Numbered from the stretch's first letter, positions 47,207 to 56,881 are shown. The stretch: 59,865 nucleotides of DNA from an uncultured Gemmiger sp. (GCA_949295035.1 CASFJO010000008.1:1-59865), one strand, 5' to 3'. Notes: generated from the sequence alone by a model not told the origin. Numbers and translations are program-made.

Positions 47207-48415
47207 TCAGGCGTTCTGGATGCAGGCGATGCCGGGCAGTTCCTTGCCCTCCAGGTATTCCAGGCTGGCGCCGCCGCCGGTGGAGATGTGGGTCATCTTG
47301 TCGCCAAAGCCCAGCTGCATCACGGCAGCCGCGCTGTCGCCGCCGCCGATCACGGTGGTGGCGTCGGCGTCGGCCATGGCCTGCGCCACGGCCAGGGTGC
47401 CGGCGGCCAGGGTCGGGTTCTCAAACACGCCCATGGGGCCGTTCCACACCACCGTCTTGCTGGCCTTCACGGCCTCGGCAAACAGCTTGCGGGTCTCAGG
47501 CCCGATGTCCAGGCCCATCATGCCGGCCGGGATGGCGTCGGCGGCCACCACCTGGGTGTCCACCGGCCCGTCGATGGGATCGGGGAAAGCCGCGGCCACC
47601 ACGGTGTCGACCGGCAGCAGCAGCTTGACGCCCTTGGCCTCAGCCTTGGCCATCATCTCTTTGCAGTAGTCCACCTTTTCCAGGTCCACCAGGCTGGTGC
47701 CCACCTCGTAGCCCTTGGCCGCCAGGAAGGTGTAGGCCATGCCGCCGCCGATGATCAGGGTGTCCACCTTTTCCAGCAGGTTGCTGATCACGTTCAGCTT
47801 GTCCGCCACCTTGGCGCCGCCCAGAATGGCGGTGAAGGGACGAACGGGATCGTTCACGGCGTTGCCCAGATAGCGGATCTCCTTCTCCATCAGGTAGCCC
47901 ACGGCGGTGTCCTTGATGTAGTCGGTCACGCCGGCGGTGGAGCAGTGAGCCCGGTGGGCGCTGCCAAAGGCGTCGTTCACATAGGCGTCGGCCAGGCTGG
48001 CCAGATCCTTGCTGAACTCAGGCAGGTTCTTGGTCTCCTCCTTGCGGAAACGGGTGTTCTGCAGCAGAACCACGTCGCCATCCTCCATGGCGGCCACGGC
48101 GGCCTTGGCGTTGGGGCCCACGACCTCATCGTCATTGGCAAAGACCACCGGCTTGCCCAGCAGCTCGCTCAGGCGAACGGCAACAGGGGCCAGGCTGAAC
48201 TTCTCCTCGGGACCGTTCTTGGGCTTGCCCAGATGGCTGCACAGGATCACCTTGGCGCCGTTGTCGATCAGTTTCTGGATGGTGGGCAGGGCGGCCACGA
48301 TCCGGTTGTCGTTGGTGATGACGCCGTCCTTCATCGGTACGTTGAAATCGCAACGTACCAGAACGCGCTTGCCCTTGACGGTCAGCTCCTCAACAGTCTT
48401 TTTACCTAAACCCAT
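47207..48415 (-). CDS. pgk: Phosphoglycerate kinase
   Basis: The 402-residue enzyme makes ATP from 1,3-bisphosphoglycerate. Clear blocks: [56 protein letters not shown] and the nucleotide loop [11 protein letters not shown] with [12 protein letters not shown] 48415 follows GAGAGGAGAAG. First gene of the glycolytic cluster; gapA, often in front of it, is not in the window. Confidence 0.97.
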   Translation of the reverse strand: MGLGKKTVEELTVKGKRVLVRCDFNVPMKDGVITNDNRIVAALPTIQKLIDNGAKVILCSHLGKPKNGPEEKFSLAPVAVRLSELLGKPVVFANDDEVVGPNAKAAVAAMEDGDVVLLQNTRFRKEETKNLPEFSKDLASLADAYVNDAFGSAHRAHCSTAGVTDYIKDTAVGYLMEKEIRYLGNAVNDPVRPFTAILGGAKVADKLNVISNLLEKVDTLIIGGGMAYTFLAAKGYEVGTSLVDLEKVDYCKEMMAKAEAKGVKLLLPVDTVVAAAFPDPIDGPVDTQVVAADAIPAGMMGLDIGPETRKLFAEAVKASKTVVWNGPMGVFENPTLAAGTLAVAQAMADADATTVIGGGDSAAAVMQLGFGDKMTHISTGGGASLEYLEGKELPGIACIQNA

Positions 48416-48485
48416 GTTACACTTCTCCTCTCAGATATAGATAGGGTCAGGCCAGCCTCGCGGCCGGCAGGGTATTCCTGCACCT

Positions 48486-48514
48486 ATTATAATCAATCAG
48501 GGCCGGATGCGCAA
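48486..48514 (-). promoter_or_regulatory. pgk promoter
   Basis: On the minus strand TTGCGC, 17 bases, consensus TATAAT. Confidence 0.75.
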
Positions 48515-48547
48515 GGTCTTTCGGGTGAAATCCTTAACAAGCCGGGG

Positions 48548-48577
48548 TTGACAGGATATCTTCCACAAGTGTAAAAT
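48548..48577 (+). promoter_or_regulatory. blaI-M56 promoter
   Basis: Consensus TTGACA, 18 bases, TAAAAT. The -10 overlaps the first operator box, and the second box covers the predicted start site. Confidence 0.7.
48564..48573 (+). promoter_or_regulatory. BlaI-type operator box 1
   Basis: CACAAGTGTA, one base from the BlaI/MecI core TACANNTGTA, overlapping the -10 region. Confidence 0.6.
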
Positions 48578-48588
48578 ATATTTGCAAC

Positions 48589-48598
48589 CACAAGTGTA
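48589..48598 (+). promoter_or_regulatory. BlaI-type operator box 2
   Basis: A second exact CACAAGTGTA, 25 bases after the first, ahead of the blaI ribosome site. Confidence 0.6.
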
Positions 48599-48613
48599 GA
48601 AGGAGGTGCTTTC

Positions 48614-49006
48614 ATGGCGGAACTCAAACGCCTGCCGGACGCGGAACTGGCCCTGATGCAGGCGCTGTGGCAGGCGGGGCGGACCCTGACAAGGCCCGAG
48701 CTGGAGGCGATGCTGGCCCCGGCGCATGCCTGGGCGCCCACCACCGTGCTGAATCTGGCGGCCCGGCTGGAGGGCAAGGGGTTCGTGGCCCGGCACAAAC
48801 AGGGCCGGGGCAATCTGATCGAGCCGCTGGTCACCCGGGAGGAATATCTGGCGGTGGAGAGCCGCAGCGCGCTGGAGCGGATGTTCGGCGGCAGTGCCCG
48901 CAACCTGGTGGCGGCGCTGCACCAGTGCCACGCGCTGTCCCGGCAGGATATCCGGGACCTGACCGACTATCTGGAGGAGTTGTCCCGGAACGAAACGGAG
49001 GGGTGA
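48614..49006 (+). CDS. BlaI/MecI/CopY-family repressor
   Basis: The 130-residue protein has the winged-helix pattern of BlaI: LPDAELALMQALWQAGR, APTTVLNLAARLEGKGFVAR and a C-terminal dimer helix. The linker where BlaR1-type signalling cleaves BlaI is present but not identical. It probably represses its own promoter through the two CACAAGTGTA boxes. ATG 48614 follows AGAAGGAGG. The M56 protease gene starts three bases after its stop. Confidence 0.9.
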   Translation: MAELKRLPDAELALMQALWQAGRTLTRPELEAMLAPAHAWAPTTVLNLAARLEGKGFVARHKQGRGNLIEPLVTREEYLAVESRSALERMFGGSARNLVAALHQCHALSRQDIRDLTDYLEELSRNETEG

Positions 49007-49009
49007 CCC

Positions 49010-51643
49010 ATGACAAGCTGGCTGTTCGCGGTGTTGAGCGTGGGGCTGGGCGGTTCGGTGGCGGCGCTGGGGGCGGTGGCGCTGCGGCCCTGGCTCATGA
49101 AACGGTATACCGCCCGCTGGCGGTGCCGGTTGTGGGGCGTGCTGGCGGCGGCGCTGCTGGCCGGGCCGGTGCTGCTGGCGCTTCCGCTGCCCCGCCCGGG
49201 CGCGGCCCCCGACTGGCGGATCACCCTGCCCACTGCCGGGGCGCAAACGGTGGACCGGATCTCGGCGGAGTTTTCCACGATCGAAAGCGGCTTTGTGGAA
49301 AACCCGGCCCGCCCGGAGACAAGTATGCCGACGGCGTCCGGGGGCGCGGACACGGATACGGCCGCGCCTGGCGGCACCCTTCCGCAGGCGGAGTTCCCGG
49401 CCCGGCCGCCAGCCCTGGCCTGGCCGGATGGGGCGACGCTGGCCTTTGGAGCTTGGATAGCGGGGGCGCTGGGCGTTGCCGCCTGGCGGGCGGTGGGATA
49501 CACGCTGTGGAGCCGGCGGGTGCGCCGGTGGGACAGCCCGGCCCCGGAATGGGCGGTGCGCATCGTCCAATGGGCCGCTAAAGAGCAGGGCCTGGCCCGG
49601 CCGGTGCCGGTGCGGTTCAACGCCCGGGTGGAGGGGCCGCTGGTCACCGGGCTGGTGCGGCCTGTACTCCTGCTGCCCGAGACCCTGCCGCCGGAGGAAG
49701 AACTGGCCATGATCTGCCTGCACGAGACGGCCCATTGCCGGCGGGGCGATCTGCGGTACATGCTGCTGCTGGAGGCGGCCCGTGCCATGCACTGGTACAG
49801 CCCGGTGGTGCATCTGCTGCTGCGGGCGGCCCGGCAGGATATCGAGATGGCCTGCGACGAGGCGGCGGTGAAGGGGAAGCCGGCGGAGTGGCGGCGGCGG
49901 TACTGCGAGGCGCTGCTGCACGCGCTGGCCTGCCCCGCCGGGCCGGTGCTGACTACCCGGTTCGGGGTGGGCAAGCGGCAGATCACCGCCCGGCTGCGGC
50001 AGGTGATGCGGCCGGGGCGGATGCGCCGGGGGCTGCTGGCTTTCTGCGCCGGGGCGCTGGCGCTGGCCCTGTGTTGCTGCGCCGTGCGGCTGGAGCCGGG
50101 CGACACTTCCCGGACAAATACCCGGACCGAGCCCCCGGTCTGGGTGGACATCACCCGGCCGGAGGGCGGGCAGCTGGACCTGGCGGCCATCACCGGCCAG
50201 GAGAACGGCCTGCCCGAACCCGCCCGCCCCGGGACGGAAATGACCGAGGAGGAGATCTATGCTCTGGTGCGGGAGGTGCTGGACCGGTGCCTGCTGTGGA
50301 TAGAATGGGCCGGCGATGGCTACCGGGATAACCTGGACCCGGCGGATACAATCCAGGTGCCCTGGGGCAGCGACACCTGCACGATGGTCCGGCAGCGGGA
50401 TATCGCGGACCGGGAGCAGTTCCTGGCCGTGGCCGGAACCGTGTACAGCCAGGCGTCCATCAATATAAAAACTATCTGGTTTGGGGACAGTATCCCCACG
50501 GTGGTGGAGCATGACGGGGCACTGTATGTGCACGACGACGAAGCGTTCCCCATAGAAACGCCGGTCGATCCCCGCTATGGCTGGTACGACTACGACAGCC
50601 TGCGCCTGCTGGGCGCTTCCGAGGATACCTTGTACCTGGAGGCGATATGGGGCAACCCGGACTGGCCCACCAGCCCGCTGCTGCCGGTCGTTCTTCGGCG
50701 GGAACAGGGCCGCTGGGTGCTGAACGGCTGGTACTACCATGTGCTGCGGGACAACAGTTTTATTACGCTGCCGGAGGATCTGGAACAGCAGGCTGCCGCC
50801 GACCCGGAGCTGGGCACCCAGTTGCGGTATGCCTGGGCGCTGGGCCAGGGACTGAAGGAGAAGGACCAGACCCGGGTGGACTGGTGCTTCTCCGGCACCA
50901 CCGCCGCCCCCGACCTGCGCGCCTACGGGGGGTATGGGCTGGGGGATATTTCCGGGACGCAGGTAAACGATTTTGCTGTGGAAGTGAGGAAGGATGGTAC
51001 GGTTTGGCTGACACTGGATGTGGCGGACCCGGGGGATACCCCGCTGCTGGCGGGAGAAAACGGGTACGGACTTGTGTTTGGCGGTCAGACGAGCCAGGTG
51101 CTGCTGCTGTATCCGGAACGGGACACGCAGCTGTATACCGGCTCGTCCCGGCCGGGCGCCGAGGCGGAGGATGTGGAGGCGCTGAGAGAGACCATCCGCA
51201 TTTTCCGCCGCTGCGCGACCACCGGCCCCTTTGCGGCGGTGACAGAGCTGCCGGAGAATAAGCTCCTGCTGTATCTGGCGTATCAGCTGCGGGAACAGGG
51301 GACGCTGGCCGGCGACCCCACCGCGGAACAGCTGACCCAGGCCGCCGAAACCTGGCTGGGCCTGACGGACTATGTGCCCGACATGGCCCTGCTGCCAGAA
51401 GCACTGTACAGCGGGGACGGCCGGAACTTTGCCACCCGGGCGGACAGTGAGGTCTGGCCCGATGACCGGGCGGTCAACCTGAATGTGCTTATGACGGGGG
51501 ATGTTGCCACCGTGGTCTGGCGGGACTACCAGAATGGGGTGGGCCTGGTGCCGGAGTATGATCTGCTCTATACCCTGCGCCGCTCCCCGGTGGACTCGAC
51601 GGCATGGATCGTGGAGAGTTGCGCCCAGTATGCGCCGAAATGA
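49010..51643 (+). CDS. M56 (BlaR1-like) membrane protease with large unknown sensor
   Basis: The 877-residue protein has helices near 4-25, 41-60 and 143-165 and a cytoplasmic zinc protease loop (HETAH at 238-242, the third-ligand region in DIEMACDEAAVKG). The last helix is at 341-359. About 517 residues then face outside. In BlaR1 that part is a penicillin-binding domain with SxxK; none is seen here, so the sensed signal is not obviously a beta-lactam. Two possible sub-domains (about 395-570 and 580-877) contain an EHDGALYVH and a VVLRREQGRWVLNGW segment, faintly like IseA-type domains. ATG 49010 follows GGAGGGG. Confidence 0.85.
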   Translation: MTSWLFAVLSVGLGGSVAALGAVALRPWLMKRYTARWRCRLWGVLAAALLAGPVLLALPLPRPGAAPDWRITLPTAGAQTVDRISAEFSTIESGFVENPARPETSMPTASGGADTDTAAPGGTLPQAEFPARPPALAWPDGATLAFGAWIAGALGVAAWRAVGYTLWSRRVRRWDSPAPEWAVRIVQWAAKEQGLARPVPVRFNARVEGPLVTGLVRPVLLLPETLPPEEELAMICLHETAHCRRGDLRYMLLLEAARAMHWYSPVVHLLLRAARQDIEMACDEAAVKGKPAEWRRRYCEALLHALACPAGPVLTTRFGVGKRQITARLRQVMRPGRMRRGLLAFCAGALALALCCCAVRLEPGDTSRTNTRTEPPVWVDITRPEGGQLDLAAITGQENGLPEPARPGTEMTEEEIYALVREVLDRCLLWIEWAGDGYRDNLDPADTIQVPWGSDTCTMVRQRDIADREQFLAVAGTVYSQASINIKTIWFGDSIPTVVEHDGALYVHDDEAFPIETPVDPRYGWYDYDSLRLLGASEDTLYLEAIWGNPDWPTSPLLPVVLRREQGRWVLNGWYYHVLRDNSFITLPEDLEQQAAADPELGTQLRYAWALGQGLKEKDQTRVDWCFSGTTAAPDLRAYGGYGLGDISGTQVNDFAVEVRKDGTVWLTLDVADPGDTPLLAGENGYGLVFGGQTSQVLLLYPERDTQLYTGSSRPGAEAEDVEALRETIRIFRRCATTGPFAAVTELPENKLLLYLAYQLREQGTLAGDPTAEQLTQAAETWLGLTDYVPDMALLPEALYSGDGRNFATRADSEVWPDDRAVNLNVLMTGDVATVVWRDYQNGVGLVPEYDLLYTLRRSPVDSTAWIVESCAQYAPK

Positions 51644-51689
51644 GAAAGGGCGGCTGTTTGTCCGGCCTGACCGCCGCAAAATAAAACAC

Positions 51690-51726
51690 GCGCCGGGGGC
51701 GCGGCTTTTGGCCGCGCCCCCGGCGC
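51690..51726. terminator. Terminator after the M56 gene
   Basis: A perfect 16-bp GC stem with loop TTTTG between convergent genes. The left flank is A-rich, giving T on the minus strand; the plus-strand tail is ATTCCGTATTTC. Confidence 0.7.
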
Positions 51727-51744
51727 ATTCCGTATTTCTTTCCC

Positions 51745-51768
51745 GCGGGCCGGAAGTTTCCGGCCCGC
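51745..51768. terminator. Second hairpin between M56 and galT genes
   Basis: GCGGGCCGGAA pairs with TTCCGGCCCGC. On the minus strand GGGAAAGAAATACGG follows, not T-rich. A third, smaller hairpin lies at 51780-51800 (TCTGGGG/CCCCAGA). Confidence 0.45.
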
Positions 51769-51805
51769 AGGATGGGGTCTGGGGCCATTGACCCCAGATT
51801 GGATT

Positions 51806-53299
51806 TTACTGAACCGTGCGCAAAAACCGCTCGAAGGCTTCGCGGCCCTCATCGGTGCATTTGTAGACGCCCGCGTCCTGCAGCACCTGGCCGAACACCT
51901 GGCCGATCTCTTCCTGCACGATAGCGTGGAGGTTGCCGGCGTTCATCTCGGGATGGCGGGGCAGGAATTCCTCCACCCAGTCGGCGTGCTTGGCCAGAGC
52001 CTCGTCTGCCCGCAGGTCCGCGCCGGCCAGGATGGCCTTCTCCAGCGCCTCCATCTCGCCCTTCAGGCGGGCGGGCAGCACCGCCAGGCCCATCACCTCG
52101 ATCAGGCCGATGTTCTCTTTCTTGATGTGATGCAGCTTGGCGTGGGGATGGTACACACCCAGCGGATGCTCCTCGGTGGTGATGTTGTTGCGCAGCACCA
52201 GGTCCAGCTCGTACTTGTCGCCGTTCTTGCGGGCGATGGGGGTGATGGTGTTGTGCGGCTCCCCGCCGGTCTCGGCGTAGACGAAAGCCGCCTCGTCGGT
52301 GTAGCCGCGCCAGGCGGTCAGGATGCGGTCGGCCAGTTCCACCAGGCGCTCGTCGTCCACACCGCGCAGCCGCACCACGCTCATGGGCCAGCGCACGATG
52401 CCGCTCTCCACATCCTCAAAGCCAGGGAACACGAACTCCCGCTCCATGGGGGTCCGGGCCATGGCGAAGGTGTAGTGGCCGCCCTGGAAATGGTCATGGC
52501 TCAAAATGCTGCCGCCCACGATGGGCAGGTCGGCGTTGCTGCCCACAAAATAGTGGGGGAACTGCTTGACGAAATCCAGCAGCTTGCGGAAAGTGGCCCG
52601 CTCGATCTTCATGGGGGTATGCTGGCTGTTAAAGACGATGCAGTGTTCGTTGTAGTACACATAGGGGCTGTACTGGAAACCCCACTCCTGCCCGTTGATC
52701 ACCACCGGCACGATGCGGTGGTTCTGGCGTGCGGGATGATTGGCCCGCCCGGCGTACCCCTCGTTCTCCCGGCAGAGCAGGCATTTGGGATAACCGCTCT
52801 GAGGGGCGAGTTTTGCCGCCGCGATGGCTTTGGGATCCTTTTCCGGCTTGGACAGGTTCACCGTGATGTCCAGCGCGCCCCAGGGGGTCTCGGTGATCCA
52901 TTTCAGATCCTTGCAGATCCGGTAACGGCGGATGTAGTCGGTGTCCTGGCTGAACTTGTAGTACCAGTCGGTGGCCGCTCTGGCGCCCTGTTCCTTATAC
53001 AGCGCCGCGAACTTTGCCCGCACCGCGCTGGGCGGCGGGGTCAGCGCGCCCATGAGTTTTGTGTCGAACAGATCCCGGGCGGTCACATTGTCCTCCAAAA
53101 GGCCCTGCGCCACCGCCCAGTCCAGCAGATTCGCCAGAATGGTCTCCAGGGCGGCTTCCTCCACCGCCTCCGGGGCGTCGTAGTCGCTCTTGTTCAGGAT
53201 CTCCAGCACCCGGTTGGTCACATAGATCTTGTCCGCCTCGTCCACAAGGCCGGTGCGCAGGCCGTATTCCACCAGCTGCGCAATGTACTGATCCACCAT
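51806..53299 (-). CDS. galT: UDP-glucose--hexose-1-phosphate uridylyltransferase
   Basis: The 497-residue enzyme is the Firmicutes GalT type (family 2). It shows CLLCRENEGYAGR, a metal and catalytic region GGSILSHDHFQGGHYTF, and the FFPGFEDVE-like VFPGFEDVESG. It moves UMP between UDP-glucose and galactose 1-phosphate. ATG 53299 follows GGAGGAG; a TTG one codon earlier is unlikely. It follows galK by 30 bases in the same transcript. Confidence 0.95.
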   Translation of the reverse strand: MVDQYIAQLVEYGLRTGLVDEADKIYVTNRVLEILNKSDYDAPEAVEEAALETILANLLDWAVAQGLLEDNVTARDLFDTKLMGALTPPPSAVRAKFAALYKEQGARAATDWYYKFSQDTDYIRRYRICKDLKWITETPWGALDITVNLSKPEKDPKAIAAAKLAPQSGYPKCLLCRENEGYAGRANHPARQNHRIVPVVINGQEWGFQYSPYVYYNEHCIVFNSQHTPMKIERATFRKLLDFVKQFPHYFVGSNADLPIVGGSILSHDHFQGGHYTFAMARTPMEREFVFPGFEDVESGIVRWPMSVVRLRGVDDERLVELADRILTAWRGYTDEAAFVYAETGGEPHNTITPIARKNGDKYELDLVLRNNITTEEHPLGVYHPHAKLHHIKKENIGLIEVMGLAVLPARLKGEMEALEKAILAGADLRADEALAKHADWVEEFLPRHPEMNAGNLHAIVQEEIGQVFGQVLQDAGVYKCTDEGREAFERFLRTVQ

Positions 53300-53329
53300 C
53301 AAAACTCCTCCTTTATCCCGCGCAAACGC

Positions 53330-54619
53330 TCACAGTTCCAGTTCCGCGCCGCCCACCGGTCGGATGGCCAGCACATGGCATTTGCCCTCGCCCAGAACCG
53401 CCTCGGCCCCGGCCCGGAAAGCATCCAGCTTATCCAGCGGCACAAAAGCCTGCACCGTGCCGGCAAAACCGCCGCCGTGCACCCGCACCGCGCCCGCGCC
53501 GTCCAGCAGATGCTGGCACAGCCGGATGGTCACCGCCACGTCCTGATGGGTGGTGTAACCGGCCGGGATCACGTTCTGCAGGCATTCCCAGCTGCTGCGG
53601 CCGGACTCGGTCACCAGCTGCAAAAAGCCGGTGAAATCCCCGCCGCGCAGGGCCGCCACCTGCTTTTCCACACGGGCGTTGTCCGCGTACACATGGGCGG
53701 CGCGCAGCGTGCCCCGGTCACCGGCGGCGGCCCGCACCTCGGGCAGACGGGCCCAGAAGTCGGCCTCGTTCACCTCGCGCAGGACCTTTTTGCCAAACAC
53801 CCCGCACACCTTCGCCAGTTCGGCGGGCACCGCCGCGTACTCGTCGGTCAGATCGGCATGGTCGGCGCCAGAATCCAGGATACACAGCGCGTGGCCCGCC
53901 TTGCCAAAGTCGAAGTCCACCCGCTCCACCACCGGGGCGGCCGGATCGGCAAAGTCGATGGTGATGATGTTGCCCACGCTGCTGGCCATCTGGTCCATCA
54001 GGCCGCAGGGTTTGCCGAAGAAGTTGTTCTCGGCCCACTGGCCGATCTGGGCGATCTGTACCGGATCGGCCTTGCCGCCGAACAGCAGGCTGTTGACCAT
54101 GACCCCCACCAGCACCTCAAAGGCCGCGCTGCTGGACAGGCCGCTGCCCTTGGGCACAAAGCTGGTTGTGTAGGCGTTGAAGCCCTGCAATTCGCAGCCC
54201 AGCTGGGCAAAGCGGGCCGCGATGCCCCGCACCAGCGAGGCGGACTTGTTCACCTCGTTCGGCTGCGGCTCCAGACAGTTCAGGTCCACCACGTCCATGG
54301 GATATCCCTCAGACTGTACCCGGATGATGTTCTCCCCGTTGGGTACAGCGGCGGCGATCACGTCCAGGTTGACGCTGGCGGCCAGTACCCGGCCGTGCTG
54401 ATGGTCGGTGTGGTTGCCGCCGATCTCGGTGCGGCCGGGCGCGCTGAACAGCCGAACGCCTTCTTCCACCGGCCCGAAGGTGGCCTCCAGCCCGTCCACC
54501 GCCTTGACGAACCGCTCGGCGTAGGGGCGGGTCTCGCCGGGCGCCCGGCAGTACAGCCGGGCCAGCTGGTCGCCGTAGGCCCCGCCCAGAAGCTGCTGAC
54601 GGAGTTGCTCTGTTTTCAT
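53330..54619 (-). CDS. galK: Galactokinase
   Basis: The 429-residue GHMP kinase phosphorylates galactose at C1. Motifs: PGRTEIGGNHTDHQHG (galactose site), PKGSGLSSSAAFEVL (ATP loop) and GGGFAGTVQAF. ATG 54619 follows AAGGAGAGG. A -10 TATAAT lies upstream on the minus strand (54681-54686) and an 18-base GC palindrome in the leader (54650-54667). With galT and the distant galE it completes the Leloir pathway. Confidence 0.96.
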   Translation of the reverse strand: MKTEQLRQQLLGGAYGDQLARLYCRAPGETRPYAERFVKAVDGLEATFGPVEEGVRLFSAPGRTEIGGNHTDHQHGRVLAASVNLDVIAAAVPNGENIIRVQSEGYPMDVVDLNCLEPQPNEVNKSASLVRGIAARFAQLGCELQGFNAYTTSFVPKGSGLSSSAAFEVLVGVMVNSLLFGGKADPVQIAQIGQWAENNFFGKPCGLMDQMASSVGNIITIDFADPAAPVVERVDFDFGKAGHALCILDSGADHADLTDEYAAVPAELAKVCGVFGKKVLREVNEADFWARLPEVRAAAGDRGTLRAAHVYADNARVEKQVAALRGGDFTGFLQLVTESGRSSWECLQNVIPAGYTTHQDVAVTIRLCQHLLDGAGAVRVHGGGFAGTVQAFVPLDKLDAFRAGAEAVLGEGKCHVLAIRPVGGAELEL

Positions 54620-54753
54620 GCTGCTACCTCTCCTTACCATGCAAGCTGCGCGCCCGCGCGCGGGCGCATCTGTTGTTTTCATTATACATGTCCCGCCCCG
54701 TCATTCACCATAGAAGATTGACGCACTCACCCATAAAAAGGTTGCAAAATGCA

Positions 54754-54781
54754 CAGAAGGACGGGAAAACCCGTCCTTCTG
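54754..54781. terminator. Hairpin between galK and the kinase gene
   Basis: CAGAAGGACGGG pairs with CCCGTCCTTCTG (12 bp, loop AAAA). It lies just downstream of the phoR-like gene on the minus strand. Confidence 0.6.
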
Positions 54782-54793
54782 CGCCGAATATTC

Positions 54794-54824
54794 AAAAGGG
54801 AGAGGGCCCGGATGGCCCTCTCCC
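54794..54824 (-). terminator. phoR terminator
   Basis: GGGAGAGGGCC pairs with GGCCCTCTCCC (11 bp) and TTTTGAAT follows on the minus strand, right after the kinase stop. Confidence 0.7.
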
Positions 54825-54836
54825 ATACACAGACTG

Positions 54837-56195
54837 TCACAGCGGCGGCAGCCACACTCGGATGCGGGTGCCCTGGCCGGGCTGGCTGTGCAGTTCCACC
54901 GATCCGCCGTGCAGCAGGGCACAGTGCTTGACGATGGCCAGCCCCAGCCCGGTGCCGCCGGTAGCTTTGGAGCGGCTCTTGTCCACCCGGTAGAACCGCT
55001 CGAACACCCGCAGCTGGTGTTCCGGCGCGATGCCGATGCCGGTGTCCTCCACCTCCAGATAGGCGCCCCGCTCGCCCCGGCCGGTGCGCAGCACCACCGA
55101 ACCGCCGGGCCGGTTGTACCGGATGGCGTTGTCGCAAAGATTCTGGCACAGCTCGTCCAGCAGCTGGCGGCTGCCCCGCACCATTTGGCTGGTACCCTCC
55201 GCGGAGAGGGTCACATAGGCCTTGCGGGCGTTCAGGGCCTGGGCTTTGGCGCATCCCTGGACCACCTGCTGCAGATCCACCGGCTCAAACTGGGGGTCCG
55301 CCATGGGCTGGTCCAGCCGGCTCAACTCCAGAATGTCCCGGATCAGGCTCAAAAGCCGGGCCGCCTCGGTGCGGATGCGCCCGGCAAATACCGGGATGTC
55401 GGCGGGCTGGGCGATGCCGTTCTCGATCAGTTCCGCGTAGCCGCTGATGCTGGTCAGGGGGGTCTTGAGTTCATGGCTCACGTTGGCGGTGAACTCCTGG
55501 CGCATCTGCTCGCCCTCCCGCAGCGCCCGCCGGTCCTGTTCCAGCGCCCGGGCAAAGGGCATCAGCTCCCGATAGGGCACATGGGCGGTCAGATCGTCCA
55601 GATTGCGCCCCATCCGCTCAATGGGACGCACCAGCCGCCGGGTCAGCAGCAGGCTGGCCGCCACCGCGAAGAACAAGATCCCGATCAGCGCCAGCGCGAT
55701 GGCCGGTACCGCCTGATCGTAGAGGGCGTGCAGTTCGCTGCTCTCGGCGGTCAGCCGCAGCACCCGGCCGTCCTCCAGCCGCAGCGCATAATAATAGGTA
55801 TTCACCCCGAAAGTGCTGCTGGTGCGCCGGCTGGAACCGGCGCCCTCAGCCAGTGCCTGACGCACTTCCGGCCGGTCGGCGTGGTTGTCCAGGTCGTCCC
55901 CCTGGCTGTCGTAAAGCACGCTGCCGTCCTCCTCCAGCAGGGTCACCCGCACGTCGCTGCCGGCGCTCATCTCCCGCAGCTGGTCCGCGCCGCCGCCGGC
56001 CAGTTCCAGGGCGGCGGCCAGTGTCCGGGTCTGGCGGCTCAGGTCCTGCACCAGCTGGTCGCCCAGGGTGCGGGTGAACATTACCCCCACCAGCACCGCC
56101 GTCAGCAGCATGGACGCCAGCCCGATCAGCACCATCCAGCCGCTGATGGTCTCCTCCATGCTGCGCACGGGAGGATCGTTACGTTTCCGGATCAA
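54837..56195 (-). CDS. phoR: PhoR-like sensor histidine kinase
   Basis: The 452-residue kinase has two membrane helices (about 20-42 and 163-186) around an outside domain, then a HAMP-like linker. The phospho-acceptor His241 is in NVSHELKTPLTSISG. ATPase boxes follow: QNLCDNAIRYN (N), DTGIGIAPE (G1), FERFYRVDKSRSK (F) and GGTGLGLAIVK (G2). TTG 56195 overlaps the regulator stop and has AGGTAGG upstream; ATG 56159 lacks a ribosome site. The operon with phoB and nptA suggests phosphate sensing. Confidence 0.88.
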   Translation of the reverse strand: MIRKRNDPPVRSMEETISGWMVLIGLASMLLTAVLVGVMFTRTLGDQLVQDLSRQTRTLAAALELAGGGADQLREMSAGSDVRVTLLEEDGSVLYDSQGDDLDNHADRPEVRQALAEGAGSSRRTSSTFGVNTYYYALRLEDGRVLRLTAESSELHALYDQAVPAIALALIGILFFAVAASLLLTRRLVRPIERMGRNLDDLTAHVPYRELMPFARALEQDRRALREGEQMRQEFTANVSHELKTPLTSISGYAELIENGIAQPADIPVFAGRIRTEAARLLSLIRDILELSRLDQPMADPQFEPVDLQQVVQGCAKAQALNARKAYVTLSAEGTSQMVRGSRQLLDELCQNLCDNAIRYNRPGGSVVLRTGRGERGAYLEVEDTGIGIAPEHQLRVFERFYRVDKSRSKATGGTGLGLAIVKHCALLHGGSVELHSQPGQGTRIRVWLPPL

Positions 56196-56865
56196 GCTTG
56201 TAGCCTACCTTTCGCACGGTCTGGATGGCGCCGCCCGCCTCGCCCAGCTTCTGGCGCAGGGTGCGCACGTGCATGTCGATGGTGCGGCTCTCTCCGATAA
56301 AATCGGTGTCCCACACCCGGCGCAGGATCGCGTCCCGGGTCTGTACCACCCCCGGCTGCTCCAGAAACAGCCGCAGCAGTTCGTATTCCTTGAAGGACAA
56401 CTCCACCGTCTGACCGTTCACCGTCACGGTACGGCGCTCGGTGTCCATCCGGATGGGGCCGCAGGCCAGCTGGGCGCTCTCGGCGGCCGGCACGCCGCCC
56501 GCGCCGCTGCGCCGCAGCAGCGCCTTGATCCGGGCCGAGAACTCCATCACCCCGAAGGGCTTGGCCAGATAGTCGTCCGCGCCGTCCTCCAGGCCGCGCA
56601 CCCGGTCCAGCTCAGCGCCCTTGGCGGTCACCAGCATGACCGGCAGCGCCCGGGTGGCCGGGTCGGCCCGCAGCTTGTGCAGGATGCTCATGCCGTCCTC
56701 GTCCGGCAGCATGATGTCCAGCACCGCCAGCCGGGGCGGCTGCTGGGCGCAGGCCGCCCAGAAATCCCGGGCGCTGGTAAATCCCTGCACCGTGAACCCG
56801 GCGCTGCGCAGCACATATTCTTCCAGTTCGCGGATGCTGTCGTTGTCCTCCACGATGTAGATCAT
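56179..56865 (-). CDS. phoB: PhoB/OmpR-type response regulator
   Basis: The 228-residue protein has a receiver domain (acidic pair in IVEDND, phospho-acceptor Asp50 in LAVLDIMLPDEDG, Lys in YLAKPFG). The winged-helix output domain includes LSFKEYELLRLF and TIDMHVRTLRQKLGE. ATG 56865 follows AGGAGGAAG. It lies 16 bases after nptA and overlaps phoR, so the three should be made together. It is the best candidate to bind the Pho-box-like repeat at 58754-58771. Confidence 0.92.
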   Translation of the reverse strand: MIYIVEDNDSIRELEEYVLRSAGFTVQGFTSARDFWAACAQQPPRLAVLDIMLPDEDGMSILHKLRADPATRALPVMLVTAKGAELDRVRGLEDGADDYLAKPFGVMEFSARIKALLRRSGAGGVPAAESAQLACGPIRMDTERRTVTVNGQTVELSFKEYELLRLFLEQPGVVQTRDAILRRVWDTDFIGESRTIDMHVRTLRQKLGEAGGAIQTVRKVGYKLDPET

Positions 56866-56881
56866 GGCTCTTCCTCCTGTA

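Noticed and set aside
48497-51679. A 1060-codon minus-strand frame across blaI and the M56 gene
   Set aside because: Composition is Pro/Arg/Gln/His-rich shadow sequence, whereas the plus strand encodes clear BlaI and M56 proteins with ribosome sites.
51788-54721. A 977-codon plus-strand frame across galT and galK
   Set aside because: It is antisense to two well-supported enzymes and shows only His/Gly/Val/Leu-rich shadow composition.
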